From the NCBI RefSeq assembly GCF_017742215.1, contig NZ_JAGHKP010000001.1:1736001-1800000 (forward strand): 64,000 nucleotides of DNA, read 5' to 3'. Positions 9,232 to 17,560 of this stretch are shown here, in pieces. The notes under the pieces are model-generated. The model was not told the origin of the DNA and did not search any database. It saw nothing but the letters and a program-made list of their open reading frames with translations. Each line of letters starts with the position of its first letter. Position 1 is the first letter of the stretch. This stretch comes from Chitinophaga chungangae. GTDB taxonomy: Bacteria; Bacteroidota; Bacteroidia; Chitinophagales; Chitinophagaceae. The position numbers were made by a program, and so were the translations under genes.

Positions 9232-11346
9232 ATGAAAGTTTGTATCGCGGAAAAGCCCAGCGTGGCAAGAGACATTGCGGAAGTATTGGGCGCTAAAACA
9301 AGAAAAGACGGCTATTATGAAGGCAACGGCTTCCAGGTTACCTGGACGTTCGGGCACTTCTGCACGCTAAAGGAACCGCATGACTATTACGAATACTGGA
9401 AATACTGGCGGCTGGAAGACCTGCCTATGATCCCGTCTCATTTCGGCATCAAACTCATCGAAAACAAGGGCGTGGAAAAACAGTTCAAAGTGATCGAGGA
9501 ACTGGTGAACCGGTCTGAAGAAGTGATCAACTGCGGCGACGCCGGGCAGGAAGGAGAGTTGATCCAGCGATGGGTACTGCTGAAAGCCAAATGCGCCGCG
9601 CCGGTGAAACGCCTCTGGATCTCCTCCCTCACGGAAGAGGCCATCCGCAACGGTTTCAGCCAGCTGCGCGAAAGCGCTCAATACGATAACCTGTACGCCG
9701 CCGGCAGCGCCCGCGCCATCGGGGACTGGTTGCTGGGCATGAACGCCACGCGGCTCTTCACGAAAAAATTTGCGCAGGGAAAAGCCGTGCTTTCCATCGG
9801 CAGGGTGCAAACGCCCACGCTCGCCATGATCGTGGCGCGGCAGAAAGAGATCAACGCTTTTGTGTCCGCCGAATACTGGGAACTGAAAACCATCTACAAA
9901 AAAACGGAGTTCACCGCCGCCATCGACCGCATCGTGCAGGTGGAACGCGCGGAGAAAGGACTGGCCTACCTGAAGGAACATCCTTTCGAGATCACTTCGT
10001 TCGAAAAAAAGGAAGGCAAAGAAGGCAATCCCCGCCTGTTCGACCTCACGGCCCTGCAGGTGGAGGCCAATAAAAAATACGGCTACTCGGCGGACGAAAC
10101 GCTCAAACACATCCAGAACCTCTACGAAAAAAAACTGGTCACTTACCCGCGTGTAGATACCACGTACCTTTCGGAAGACCTTCACCCGAAGATCGAAGGC
10201 ATTCTCAAAGACATGACGCCTTACGCCAACCTCATCGCGCCCATTCTTCAGAAGCCCATCCCAAAGCTCAAATCCGTATTCGACGATAAAAAAGTGACGG
10301 ACCACCACGCCATCATTCCCACCGGCATGTACCCCGAAAACCTGCACCTCGACGAAAAACGGATCTACGATCTGGTGGCCCGGCGTTTTATCGCGGCGTT
10401 TTACCCGGAGTGTAAAATTTCCAACACTACCGTGCTGGGAAAAGTAGGCCAGGTGGAGTTTAAAGCCACGGGCAAACAAATTCTCGAGCCCGGCTGGAAA
10501 GAAGTGTACGCCAACGATGCGCCCGCGCAAAAGGAAGGAGAGGAGCCGGAAGAAGCGGAAAAAATACTGCCCGTGTTTGAAGTGGGGGAAAGCGGCCCGC
10601 ACGAGCCGCGTATTCACAAAGGCAAAACTTCGCCGCCCAAACCCTACACGGAAGCCACTTTGCTGCGCGCCATGGAAACGGCGGGCAAACAGGTGGAAGA
10701 CGAAGAGATGCGCGAGTTGCTAAAAGACAATGGCATCGGCCGCCCCTCCACCCGCGCCAACATCATCGAAACCCTGTTCCGCAGGAAATACATCGAGAAA
10801 AAAAAGAAGAACATTTTTGCCACGCAAACCGGCATCGACCTGATAGACACTATTCAGAACGAACTGCTCAAAAGCCCGGAACTGACGGGCAACTGGGAAC
10901 GCAAGCTGCGCCTGATCGAAAAAGGCGAATATGCAATGGAAACCTTCAAGCAGGAATTAATTCAGATGGTGGTAGACCTCACGCACGAAGTAAAGAACAA
11001 CACCGGCAAAGCCATTACCATCACGCCGGAAGCGCCGCCGGAAAAGGACGAAACACCCAAACCCAAAACGCCGAAGAAACCCGTTGAGCTGGAAGGAATA
11101 TTATGCCCCAAATGCAAAACCCATCCCGTCAAAAAAGGCAACACGGCCTATGGTTGCGGCAATTTCACGGTGTGCGGTTTCAAAATACCGTTCGAGGTAT
11201 TCGGTAAAAAACTCAGCGACAAACAATTATCCGATCTGCTTACAAAAGGCAAAACCGGCAAGATCAAAGGGCTGAAGCTGGAAAACAGCGAAGTGGAAGG
11301 AAAGATCGTGCTGAATGAAACGTTCGGCATAACGGTAGAACAATAG
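9232..11346 (+). CDS. topB: DNA topoisomerase III (type IA)
   Basis: The enzyme relaxes or decatenates DNA by single-strand passage. The Toprim domain opens with CIAEKPSVARDIAEVLG, and the acidic DxE-type cluster is in NCGDAGQEGELIQRW. The family motif SIGRVQTPTLAMI follows, and the catalytic tyrosine is in KLVTYPRVDTTYL near residue 310. Later motifs include DHHAIIPTG and GIGRPSTRANIIETL. A C-terminal cysteine-containing module (ILCPKCKTHPVKKG, then YGCGNFTVCGF) resembles a zinc-ribbon or Toprim C-terminal repeat. The total of 704 residues is normal. The frame extends to a TTG at 9220, but ATG 9232 directly precedes the conserved KVCIAEKPS and is chosen. Confidence 0.95.
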   Translation: MKVCIAEKPSVARDIAEVLGAKTRKDGYYEGNGFQVTWTFGHFCTLKEPHDYYEYWKYWRLEDLPMIPSHFGIKLIENKGVEKQFKVIEELVNRSEEVINCGDAGQEGELIQRWVLLKAKCAAPVKRLWISSLTEEAIRNGFSQLRESAQYDNLYAAGSARAIGDWLLGMNATRLFTKKFAQGKAVLSIGRVQTPTLAMIVARQKEINAFVSAEYWELKTIYKKTEFTAAIDRIVQVERAEKGLAYLKEHPFEITSFEKKEGKEGNPRLFDLTALQVEANKKYGYSADETLKHIQNLYEKKLVTYPRVDTTYLSEDLHPKIEGILKDMTPYANLIAPILQKPIPKLKSVFDDKKVTDHHAIIPTGMYPENLHLDEKRIYDLVARRFIAAFYPECKISNTTVLGKVGQVEFKATGKQILEPGWKEVYANDAPAQKEGEEPEEAEKILPVFEVGESGPHEPRIHKGKTSPPKPYTEATLLRAMETAGKQVEDEEMRELLKDNGIGRPSTRANIIETLFRRKYIEKKKKNIFATQTGIDLIDTIQNELLKSPELTGNWERKLRLIEKGEYAMETFKQELIQMVVDLTHEVKNNTGKAITITPEAPPEKDETPKPKTPKKPVELEGILCPKCKTHPVKKGNTAYGCGNFTVCGFKIPFEVFGKKLSDKQLSDLLTKGKTGKIKGLKLENSEVEGKIVLNETFGITVEQ

Positions 11347-11347
11347 C

Positions 11348-11869
11348 TCAGCCGATCCGTTTGTAATACAGCACAGTGCCGGTAAGCCCGCCATGCGGCT
11401 TTAACGCGAAGTCCGGGATGAGCCCCGCTTTTTCATACTGCATTTTTTCATACAACCCCGCGGCGCCTTCCTCTTCGGCGGTGTCGAGCGTGAGCAGGGT
11501 TTTGCCGCGCGCCGCCGCGATCTTTTCCGCGGCTTCCAGCAGCGAGCGCGCAATGCCTTGCCCGCGGCGGCTTACGCGCGTCATCATTTTCGCGATCTCC
11601 GCGCGGTGCGGCTGGTTGTCCGGGCAATTGAGCAGCAAAGTGACGGTGCCCGCCAGTTCTTCGCCGAGATATGCGCCCAATACCACTCGTTCCCCGCGAT
11701 CGGCTGCCGCCAGGGAATTTTCCCAGAACGCAACGGCTTTTTCTTCAGGCAAAGGATGCATAAAACTGACGGAACCGCCGTGCGCGACGGTTTCGATGAT
11801 CAGCTCCGCCAATGCGGCGGTAATGTCCGGCTGGCGGCGAAGGGCGGTGATGCGGATGGGCGAATGCAT
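11348..11869 (-). CDS. GNAT family N-acetyltransferase
   Basis: This 173-residue protein carries the acetyl-CoA binding motif A as VSRRGQGIARSLLEAAEKIA near residues 100-120. The preceding strand reads LAGTVTLLL, and the final strand reads YEKAGLIPDFALKP. GNAT enzymes move an acetyl group from acetyl-CoA to an amine; the acceptor is unknown. It converges with topB, the stops being only one base apart, so the two transcripts probably overlap at their ends. Confidence 0.88.
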   Translation of the reverse strand: MHSPIRITALRRQPDITAALAELIIETVAHGGSVSFMHPLPEEKAVAFWENSLAAADRGERVVLGAYLGEELAGTVTLLLNCPDNQPHRAEIAKMMTRVSRRGQGIARSLLEAAEKIAAARGKTLLTLDTAEEEGAAGLYEKMQYEKAGLIPDFALKPHGGLTGTVLYYKRIG

Positions 11870-11898
11870 ACGCCGAAGATAATCAATTCCGCGCTTGC

Positions 11899-12570
11899 TC
11901 AGGCCCGGTGGCCGCGCGTTTGGGCGCTGAGCACTTTTTCCGCCGCTTCCAGTAATGAGGGCAGCGGCCGGTAGCCCTTTATGACCAGGCCTTCGCCGTT
12001 TGCCGATTGCAAAACCATGGAGGGGAAACGGTGAATGCCCCGGTAAGCGGTCTCCTGGAGATCGGCCCGGAACGATTCGAGGCCGTTCCCGGCCTCCAGG
12101 TCTTTTATAAACACACCTGCGTCCAATAATCCTTCTGCCGCCACTTCACCGGCAACGGCCAGTAATATTTCTTTTTTGGCGATATTCCTGCAATCGGCCA
12201 TCACGGCCTTTCGCAGGGCATACAGGTAAACTTCTTCCGCATCCGGCGACTGCAATGCGGCGCATTTCACGGCCAGGCACGCGGGGTAGCTGGATGCGGG
12301 CGGATCGGCTATCCAGATCCGTTCGTTGATTGGCTGGCCCGAAGCATATTTCGCGTCGAGCCATACCGGTCCCATCTGAATGGGACGCGATACATGCTGC
12401 TCGGGATCGTGATAATGCTGCCAGTCCTGCAAAAGCCCGCCCATACAATACCTTCGGCTCACGCGGCCTTCATGCGACGCGAGCAGCTGCCGCCACGCGG
12501 GCTCCATAGCCCAGCTCCAGCAGCAAAGCGGATCTGTGTAATAAGTAATATGCAGTTGCGTTTGTTCCAT
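11899..12570 (-). CDS. DsbA-family (FrnE-like) thioredoxin-fold protein
   Basis: The 223-residue protein begins HITYYTDPLCCWSWAMEPAW, the usual position of the redox motif in the DsbA/FrnE group. The motif here is Cys-Cys-Trp-Ser, so the second cysteine of a standard CxxC is replaced by serine. The later cis-Pro region appears as GIHRFPSMVLQSANGEGLVIKGYRP. There is no signal peptide, so it is probably cytoplasmic. The function could be an isomerase or a glutathione-transferase-like activity rather than dithiol oxidation. It lies directly downstream of the manganese-catalase gene with a 3-base gap, which suggests a shared transcript and a link to oxidative stress. Confidence 0.85.
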   Translation of the reverse strand: MEQTQLHITYYTDPLCCWSWAMEPAWRQLLASHEGRVSRRYCMGGLLQDWQHYHDPEQHVSRPIQMGPVWLDAKYASGQPINERIWIADPPASSYPACLAVKCAALQSPDAEEVYLYALRKAVMADCRNIAKKEILLAVAGEVAAEGLLDAGVFIKDLEAGNGLESFRADLQETAYRGIHRFPSMVLQSANGEGLVIKGYRPLPSLLEAAEKVLSAQTRGHRA

Positions 12571-12573
12571 ATT

Positions 12574-13530
12574 TTATTTCGTGTTGGCGTCTACCGCGCT
12601 CTGGCTCCATTGTTGCTCCCCTGGGGGAACGGCGCTTTTTATCTCCGTGCTTTTTTCCTGGCTGAACGCAACGTCCCTGTCCATTACGTCGTCTATCGTC
12701 CTCGCAGTGCCTTTCGGCTCGCAGTTCAGCAGCCCGTTGGTTTCAAGTATGTGTTTCACCGGGTCGTTGATGTATTGCCAGGTTTCCCCGAGCTGTGAGC
12801 TTTCTCCTTCGTTCCAGGGGCCACGTACGGCGGAGCCGTTGCTCATGTTGAAATACAGGTTGCTGTAACGCGGGTCGCTCTGCAGCACGGCGGGCGGGAA
12901 GTTAGGCTGAATGCTGTCCAGCGCGGCCTCGAACATCTGGAAGTGCGCCACTTCACGCGTCATCAGGAACATCAGCGTTTCCCTCACCGCCGGGTCATCC
13001 GTGAACTGGAGAAGATATTCGTACGTCACTTTGGCGCGCGATTCGGCGGCAATGTCCGACCGGAGGTCTACCGTAAGGTCGCCATTGCAGTCGCCGTTGA
13101 TGTAAGCGGCCGTCCACGGCACGCCCTGGCTGTTAGTGATGGCCGGCCCGCCGCCGCTGGATGTCAGGAATTGCGGAGACATCATGGCCTGGTGAATAAA
13201 GTTATCCTTGTTCGCCTTGCCGTCCAGCAATTGCATGATCTCGGAATTGTCCGCCGCGTTCTTCAGCTCCCCGTTGATGCCCGTCAGCAGCATCTGGATC
13301 GTGGCGCCCACGATCTCAAGATGACTGAACTCTTCCGTGGCGATGTCCATCAACAGGTCGTATTTGTCAGGATGCGGGTGCCTTGCACCAAACGCCTGCG
13401 TGAAATAACGCATGGCGGCGGCGAGCTCGCCGTTGGCGCCGCCGAATTGTTCCAGCAGCAATGCGGCGAACCGGGGATCTGGCTTCGATACTCTTGCATT
13501 GAACTGAAGTTCTTTTACATGGTAGAACAT
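12574..13530 (-). CDS. Manganese catalase
   Basis: The 318-residue protein starts MFYHVKELQFNARVSKPDP, as in the di-manganese catalases, which split hydrogen peroxide to water and oxygen. The metal-binding four-helix bundle is visible. GELAAAMRYFTQ holds the first glutamate, ATEEFSHLEIVGATI holds the Glu/His pair, and AKVTYEYLL with TREVAHFQMFEAAL holds the second half-site. The length and the conserved GGGPAITNSQGVPWTAAYI loop fit the non-haem family. It forms a two-gene unit with the DsbA-like gene downstream. No haem catalase is in the window. Confidence 0.95.
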   Translation of the reverse strand: MFYHVKELQFNARVSKPDPRFAALLLEQFGGANGELAAAMRYFTQAFGARHPHPDKYDLLMDIATEEFSHLEIVGATIQMLLTGINGELKNAADNSEIMQLLDGKANKDNFIHQAMMSPQFLTSSGGGPAITNSQGVPWTAAYINGDCNGDLTVDLRSDIAAESRAKVTYEYLLQFTDDPAVRETLMFLMTREVAHFQMFEAALDSIQPNFPPAVLQSDPRYSNLYFNMSNGSAVRGPWNEGESSQLGETWQYINDPVKHILETNGLLNCEPKGTARTIDDVMDRDVAFSQEKSTEIKSAVPPGEQQWSQSAVDANTK

Positions 13531-13739
13531 AACAAAGGTTTTTTATGGTGATCGGAATCGTTTGCCTACAATCAGTCTCAACAAGTATTCCATTCACCAA
13601 TAACCCTCCGGGTCCCTGTAATAGCCCCGGTTTCCGGCAATCCGGATTTTTGCATGGTAGACAAATCGCCCCTTCAGCATTAGCGTCCGCATCAATGTGA
13701 TGCGCCCGTTCCTCACTTCCTGTGGCTTTAGCAGGATTT

Positions 13740-13964
13740 ATGAAAAGCACAAAAACATCTCAACAGCCACAACAGGAGGATGATCTGAACATCCGTAAGG
13801 AAGGAGAACAGGAGAACGAAGGTGCCTTCAACGAAAACGCGCCGGTAGAGGACGACGGATCGCCGGTGCTGGATGAGGAAGATCTTGAGGAAAACAGCCT
13901 GTCTGAAGAAGAAGCAGATAATATAGAACGGGAAGGCGGTCAGCCGCGGGAAAGCCAGGGCTGA
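13740..13964 (+). CDS. Small acidic hypothetical protein
   Basis: From the ATG at 13740 the product is 74 residues, very rich in Glu, Asp, Asn and Gln (for example NEGAFNENAPVEDDGSPVL and EEDLEENSLSEEEADNIE), with no hydrophobic segment. A GTG at 13722 would add six residues. No domain is recognised; the composition suggests a disordered cytoplasmic protein. The gene stands alone, divergent from the catalase gene, and is followed by a strong terminator, which supports it being expressed. Confidence 0.6.
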   Translation: MKSTKTSQQPQQEDDLNIRKEGEQENEGAFNENAPVEDDGSPVLDEEDLEENSLSEEEADNIEREGGQPRESQG

Positions 13965-13979
13965 CGGCGGAATCGCAAA

Positions 13980-14013
13980 CACAGGCAGCGCATACGTCGC
14001 TGCCTGTGTTGTT
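13980..14013 (+). terminator. Strong intrinsic terminator
   Basis: CACAGGCAGCG (13980-13990) and CGCTGCCTGTG (13998-14008) form a perfect 11-bp stem with a seven-base loop, followed by TTGTTTTT on the plus strand. It ends the small acidic gene and lies just before the stop of the convergent DUF3472 gene. Confidence 0.85.
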
Positions 14014-14022
14014 TTTATATTG

Positions 14023-15162
14023 TTATGGCACTATCAATTTCACTGTCACCGGCTTCGATTGCCCGCCGAAAATATCCGTGATGCTTACGCGTGCCGCGTA
14101 TTCTCCCTTCGCCAGTTCGGTTTTTACCCGCGCGCTGCGTTGCTGCGGAAGCGTTCCTTCCGCTGTTTGCAACACCGTTCCGTCTTTTGCCAGGATCTCC
14201 ACTTTCGAGGCGAATTGCGGGCTTTTCGCGGGGTTGATGAGCCAGTTCACCGTTACTGAATCCTTGCTGTACACAGCTGTTACGGAAGCCACCGCGCCGA
14301 TGGTGAGCTGCGGCCGGTCGCCCTGGCCGGCCTGTTCGGGCAGATCTACCCTGCGGCCTTCTCCGAAATTGGGGCCGGGGCGCACATCGCCGCCGTGTTC
14401 CATGAAATAAGCATCTTCTTTAGCACTGTAACCGGCATTGAAACTGCGGTCGTACCGGCCGTTGCGGCGCGCGTCGTTGTCGTTGGCGCTGAACCAGCGG
14501 GCGGCGGATTTTTCCCATTCGCCTTTTACGTTCAGGTTCCAGCAGTCCTTAAACCAGGCTTTACGCACGAAACGCCCGTCCCATCGGGGATCCTCGCCCA
14601 CCCAGTTTTCCAGGAAAGCGCCGGAGCGCGGGCCGAGAAAGATCTCCCTTGCGGGTATCTGCAGCGTGGAAGTATGGAACCATACGCCCGTGCGCAGGTT
14701 CTGCACGAACGTGGCGATGTATTGTTCATTGCCCTGCTTCCAGCATTTGATCACGAAGTTGTACCAGGTATTAAGCTCCCAGTTGTAAGGATTGATGGTC
14801 TTGGCGCCATCGCCCTCGCCGCCGAAGCGGCTGTATTTCGTTTTATCGCCGGCATAGGCCAGTTTGGCGAATACGCCGCCCGCCGTGTTCGGGTCCCACT
14901 GCGATGCGATCAGGATCTTCGATGCGCCGGAAGAGCTGTCTGGCGTTTGCTGCAGCCCCGCGTAGCCGCCGGCCCAGTTGAACACGGAAAAATAAGTGGT
15001 GTAGGCGGAAGCGGTGATCTTCACTTTCTGCATCTTCAGCTGCGCGTCAGACGCGAAATTATACCGCAGGTGCTGCGATGGCGCGGCGTTGCTTTTCTGC
15101 GCCCGCGCGGCGGTACAAAAGGAAAGGGAAAGGAACAACAAAGAGTATACGAATCGTTTCAT
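14023..15162 (-). CDS. Secreted DUF3472 domain protein
   Basis: The 379-residue protein has a signal peptide (MKRFVYSLLFLSLSFCTAARA). Its middle fits DUF3472, a beta-rich domain of Bacteroidota surface and periplasmic proteins. Visible landmarks are YTTYFSVFNWAGGYAGLQQT, KILIASQWDPNTAGG, GGEGDGAKTINPYNWELN and WYNFVIKCWKQG. The C-terminal 90 residues form a beta-sandwich-like tail (AVASVTAVYSKDSVTVNWL to GQSKPVTVKLIVP). Carbohydrate binding is often suggested for such proteins, but I see no proof of substrate or catalysis. It stands alone between a convergent small gene and a divergent small frame. Confidence 0.82.
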   Translation of the reverse strand: MKRFVYSLLFLSLSFCTAARAQKSNAAPSQHLRYNFASDAQLKMQKVKITASAYTTYFSVFNWAGGYAGLQQTPDSSSGASKILIASQWDPNTAGGVFAKLAYAGDKTKYSRFGGEGDGAKTINPYNWELNTWYNFVIKCWKQGNEQYIATFVQNLRTGVWFHTSTLQIPAREIFLGPRSGAFLENWVGEDPRWDGRFVRKAWFKDCWNLNVKGEWEKSAARWFSANDNDARRNGRYDRSFNAGYSAKEDAYFMEHGGDVRPGPNFGEGRRVDLPEQAGQGDRPQLTIGAVASVTAVYSKDSVTVNWLINPAKSPQFASKVEILAKDGTVLQTAEGTLPQQRSARVKTELAKGEYAARVSITDIFGGQSKPVTVKLIVP

Positions 15163-15238
15163 ACGGGATATTTACGACCCAAGCTATGGCCGCGCGCGGG
15201 CATTTGCCAATCCGGCCGTGTATTTTGACAGTGCGGTG

Positions 15239-15406
15239 ATGAAAGCCGCGGCCGTCGGCGGAGCTATTGTCCGCCCGATCACCATCTTTTACGTTTCGTA
15301 CATGAACGCGCACCGCGGCCAGCTCAGCCGTACGTTCCGCGCCCTGCCCGGGATCATTTTCCAGGTGGCGGTCAGTTATTTTTTGATGAAACGAGCGGGG
15401 AAATAA
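15239..15406 (+). CDS. Small hypothetical, possibly membrane-associated protein
   Basis: A 55-residue frame starts with ATG at 15239 (MKAAAVGGAIVRPITIFYV) and has two mildly hydrophobic segments and a basic end (FLMKRAGK). The frame stays open further upstream, where it overlaps the start of the DUF3472 gene on the other strand. No clear promoter of the TAnnTTTG type is found before it. It ends two bases before the SulP stop on the opposite strand. It may be a real small protein or chance. Confidence 0.35.
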   Translation: MKAAAVGGAIVRPITIFYVSYMNAHRGQLSRTFRALPGIIFQVAVSYFLMKRAGK

Positions 15407-15408
15407 AT

Positions 15409-16932
15409 TTATTCAGCGGCTACTTTGTACGAAGGGTCTTCCATCACGTTCACCTCGATAACGGAAGAGGCGTTGTGCAGCAAACGCCTGCAATCTTCGC
15501 TGAGATGGCGCAAATGCAATGTTTTTCCCGCGGCGCGGTATTTTTCCGTCAGTTTGTTCAGCGCTTCGATGCCAGACATATCCGCCACGCGGCTTTCCCT
15601 GAAATCGATGATCACTTCCGCCGGGTCGCCCGCCACATCGAACTTTTCGGTGAACGCGGTGACGGAGCCGAAGAACAGCGGGCCGTAGATCTCGTAATGT
15701 TTAACGCCCGCATCGTCTGTATATTTCCGCGCGCGGATGCGTTTGGCGCTTTCCCATGCAAATACCAGCGCGCTGATCACTACGCCGATCAGCACGGCCA
15801 GCGCGAGATTGTGCAGCCAAATAGTGATCACCGCCACCAGTATGCCGGTGATCACGTCCTGCTTCGGCATTTTGTTGATGATCCTGAAACTGCCCCATTC
15901 AAAAGTGCCGATGGCCACCATCATCATCACGCCTACCAGCGCCGCCATGGGCAACCGTTCTATCACCGGCGCGCCCACCAGCACCACCGCCAGTATCGTG
16001 AGCGCGGCAATAATGCCGCTCAGTCTCGCCCTCGCGCCGGCGGAAAGGTTCACGAACGTTTGCGCGATCATCGCGCAGCCGCCCATGCCGGAAAAGAAAC
16101 CGTTGAGGATGTTGGCGCCGCCCTGGGCCACGCATTCCCTGTTGCCGCGGCCGCGGTTGCCGGTGATGTCGTCTACCAGGTTCAGCGTGAGCAGGCTTTC
16201 GGTAAGGCCCACGCCGGCCATGATCAACGCGTAGGGAAATATGGTCTGCAGCGTGTCGAAGCTCAGCGGTATGTTGGGCAAATGGAAGGGCGGAAAGCCG
16301 CCGCTGACGGACGCAATATCTTTCACGGTTTTGGTATCGATGCCGAAGCCCTGCACCACGGCGAATATCACCACGATCGCGGCGAGCGAAGCGGGCACGG
16401 CTTTGGTGATGCGCGGGAACAGCAAAATGACGCCGATGGTAAGCGCCACCAGTCCCGCCATGGTCCACAAGGCAGGTCCAGACAGCCAGGAGCCGTCCGC
16501 CAGCCTGAACTGCCGGAACTGCGAACTGAAAATGATCACTGCGAGCCCGTTCACAAAACCGTACATCACGGGCTGCGGCACCAGGCGGATGAATTTCCCG
16601 AGCCTGAACACGCCCACCGCGATCTGCAGCAGCCCCGCCAGCGCCACCGCCGCAAACACATATTCCAACCCGTGCGAGCGCATCAGCGCCATTAGGACAA
16701 TCACCGTAGCGCCCGCCCCGCCAGACACCATGCCCGGCCTGCCGCCGAAAATGGCCGTCACAATGCCCATGATAAAAGCCGCGTACAAGCCCGTTAACGG
16801 CGGGAAACCCGCCAGTATGGCGAAAGACAGCGATTCGGGCATCATCGTCATGGCTACGGTGAGCCCGGCCAGTATTTCGTTTTTATAATTGACTTTCTGC
16901 GAGAGGTCGAACAGGTTCAGGTATGCTTTCAT
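15409..16932 (-). CDS. SulP family anion transporter with STAS domain
   Basis: The protein (507 residues from ATG 16932) belongs to the SulP/SLC26 group, which moves sulfate, bicarbonate or other anions. Landmarks are GLTVAMTMMPESLSFAILAG, PPLTGLYAAFIMGIVTAIFG and GRPGMVSGGAGATVIVLMAL. After about ten to twelve membrane segments comes a C-terminal STAS domain (YGPLFFGSVTAFTEKF, VIIDFRESRVADMSGIEAL). The frame runs a further 26 codons upstream, but MKAYLNLFDL has a good promoter element immediately before it. The ion cannot be told from sequence. The gene diverges from the AlkB-like gene. Confidence 0.93.
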   Translation of the reverse strand: MKAYLNLFDLSQKVNYKNEILAGLTVAMTMMPESLSFAILAGFPPLTGLYAAFIMGIVTAIFGGRPGMVSGGAGATVIVLMALMRSHGLEYVFAAVALAGLLQIAVGVFRLGKFIRLVPQPVMYGFVNGLAVIIFSSQFRQFRLADGSWLSGPALWTMAGLVALTIGVILLFPRITKAVPASLAAIVVIFAVVQGFGIDTKTVKDIASVSGGFPPFHLPNIPLSFDTLQTIFPYALIMAGVGLTESLLTLNLVDDITGNRGRGNRECVAQGGANILNGFFSGMGGCAMIAQTFVNLSAGARARLSGIIAALTILAVVLVGAPVIERLPMAALVGVMMMVAIGTFEWGSFRIINKMPKQDVITGILVAVITIWLHNLALAVLIGVVISALVFAWESAKRIRARKYTDDAGVKHYEIYGPLFFGSVTAFTEKFDVAGDPAEVIIDFRESRVADMSGIEALNKLTEKYRAAGKTLHLRHLSEDCRRLLHNASSVIEVNVMEDPSYKVAAE

Positions 16933-16938
16933 CGCGCG

Positions 16939-16946
16939 CAAAACTA
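16939..16946 (-). promoter_or_regulatory. -7 promoter element of the SulP gene
   Basis: On the minus strand this reads TAGTTTTG, a full match to the Bacteroidota TAnnTTTG element, with the SulP ATG only six bases downstream of it. No clear TTTG -33 box is seen at the expected distance. It supports the start chosen at 16932. Confidence 0.45.
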
Positions 16947-16963
16947 AACATATTATTCCCATT

Positions 16964-17560
16964 ATGGCACAGCTTTGGCACGGGTTGGGTATGCTCACGC
17001 TGTTCGACATACCGCTCGATTACCCGCCCGGGTTCCTGTATTTCCCCGGCTTCATCTCCGAAAAGGAAGAAACCTCGCTGGTGGAGACCATTGCAGCGCT
17101 GGAGCTGCATACGTTTATGTTCCAGGGGTATGCCGCGAAAAGGAAAACTGCCAGTTTCGGTTTCGATTACAGCTTTAAAGACAAACATCTCAAAAAGGGC
17201 AGGCCCATTCCCGAAACGTTCAGCTGGCTGATCGAAAAAGTGGCGCGGGCGGCGCAGGTGTCGCCGGAGGAAGTGCTGGAGCTGCTGGTCACGGAATACC
17301 CGCCGGGCGCGGTGATCAACTGGCACCGCGACGCTCCGCCGTTCAACATGGTGGCCGGTATTTCATTGCTTTCAGATTGCAGCTTCCGTTTACGGCCGCA
17401 CGAAGAAAAACGCCCGCTGTTTTCTTTTCCCGTAGAGCGGCGCTCGTTGTATATCATGGCGGGCGAAGCGCGCGCTTTGTGGCAGCACAGCATTGCGCCG
17501 GTACAACAGTTGCGGTACTCCATCACATTACGCACCGTTAAAAACAGTGAAAATGATTAA
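16964..17560 (+). CDS. AlkB-like 2-oxoglutarate/Fe(II) dioxygenase
   Basis: The enzyme family repairs alkylated bases by oxidative demethylation. GFLYFPGFISEKEETSLVE begins the domain, and the iron ligands are in NWHRDAPPF (HxD) and in the distal histidine region ALWQHSIAPV. The 2-oxoglutarate arginine is likely in RYSITLRTVK. The length is 198 residues from ATG 16964; ATG 16991 (MLTLFDIPL) is an equally reasonable start. Its last eight bases overlap the start of the M23 lipoprotein gene, so the two are probably cotranscribed. DNA repair is the default role, but RNA or protein substrates occur in the family. Confidence 0.88.
   Translation: MAQLWHGLGMLTLFDIPLDYPPGFLYFPGFISEKEETSLVETIAALELHTFMFQGYAAKRKTASFGFDYSFKDKHLKKGRPIPETFSWLIEKVARAAQVSPEEVLELLVTEYPPGAVINWHRDAPPFNMVAGISLLSDCSFRLRPHEEKRPLFSFPVERRSLYIMAGEARALWQHSIAPVQQLRYSITLRTVKNSEND

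Noticed and set aside
15203..15227. TTTG and TATTTTG as promoter of the 55-residue frame at 15239
   Set aside because: The spacing is only 14 bases and the second element is one base short of TAnnTTTG.
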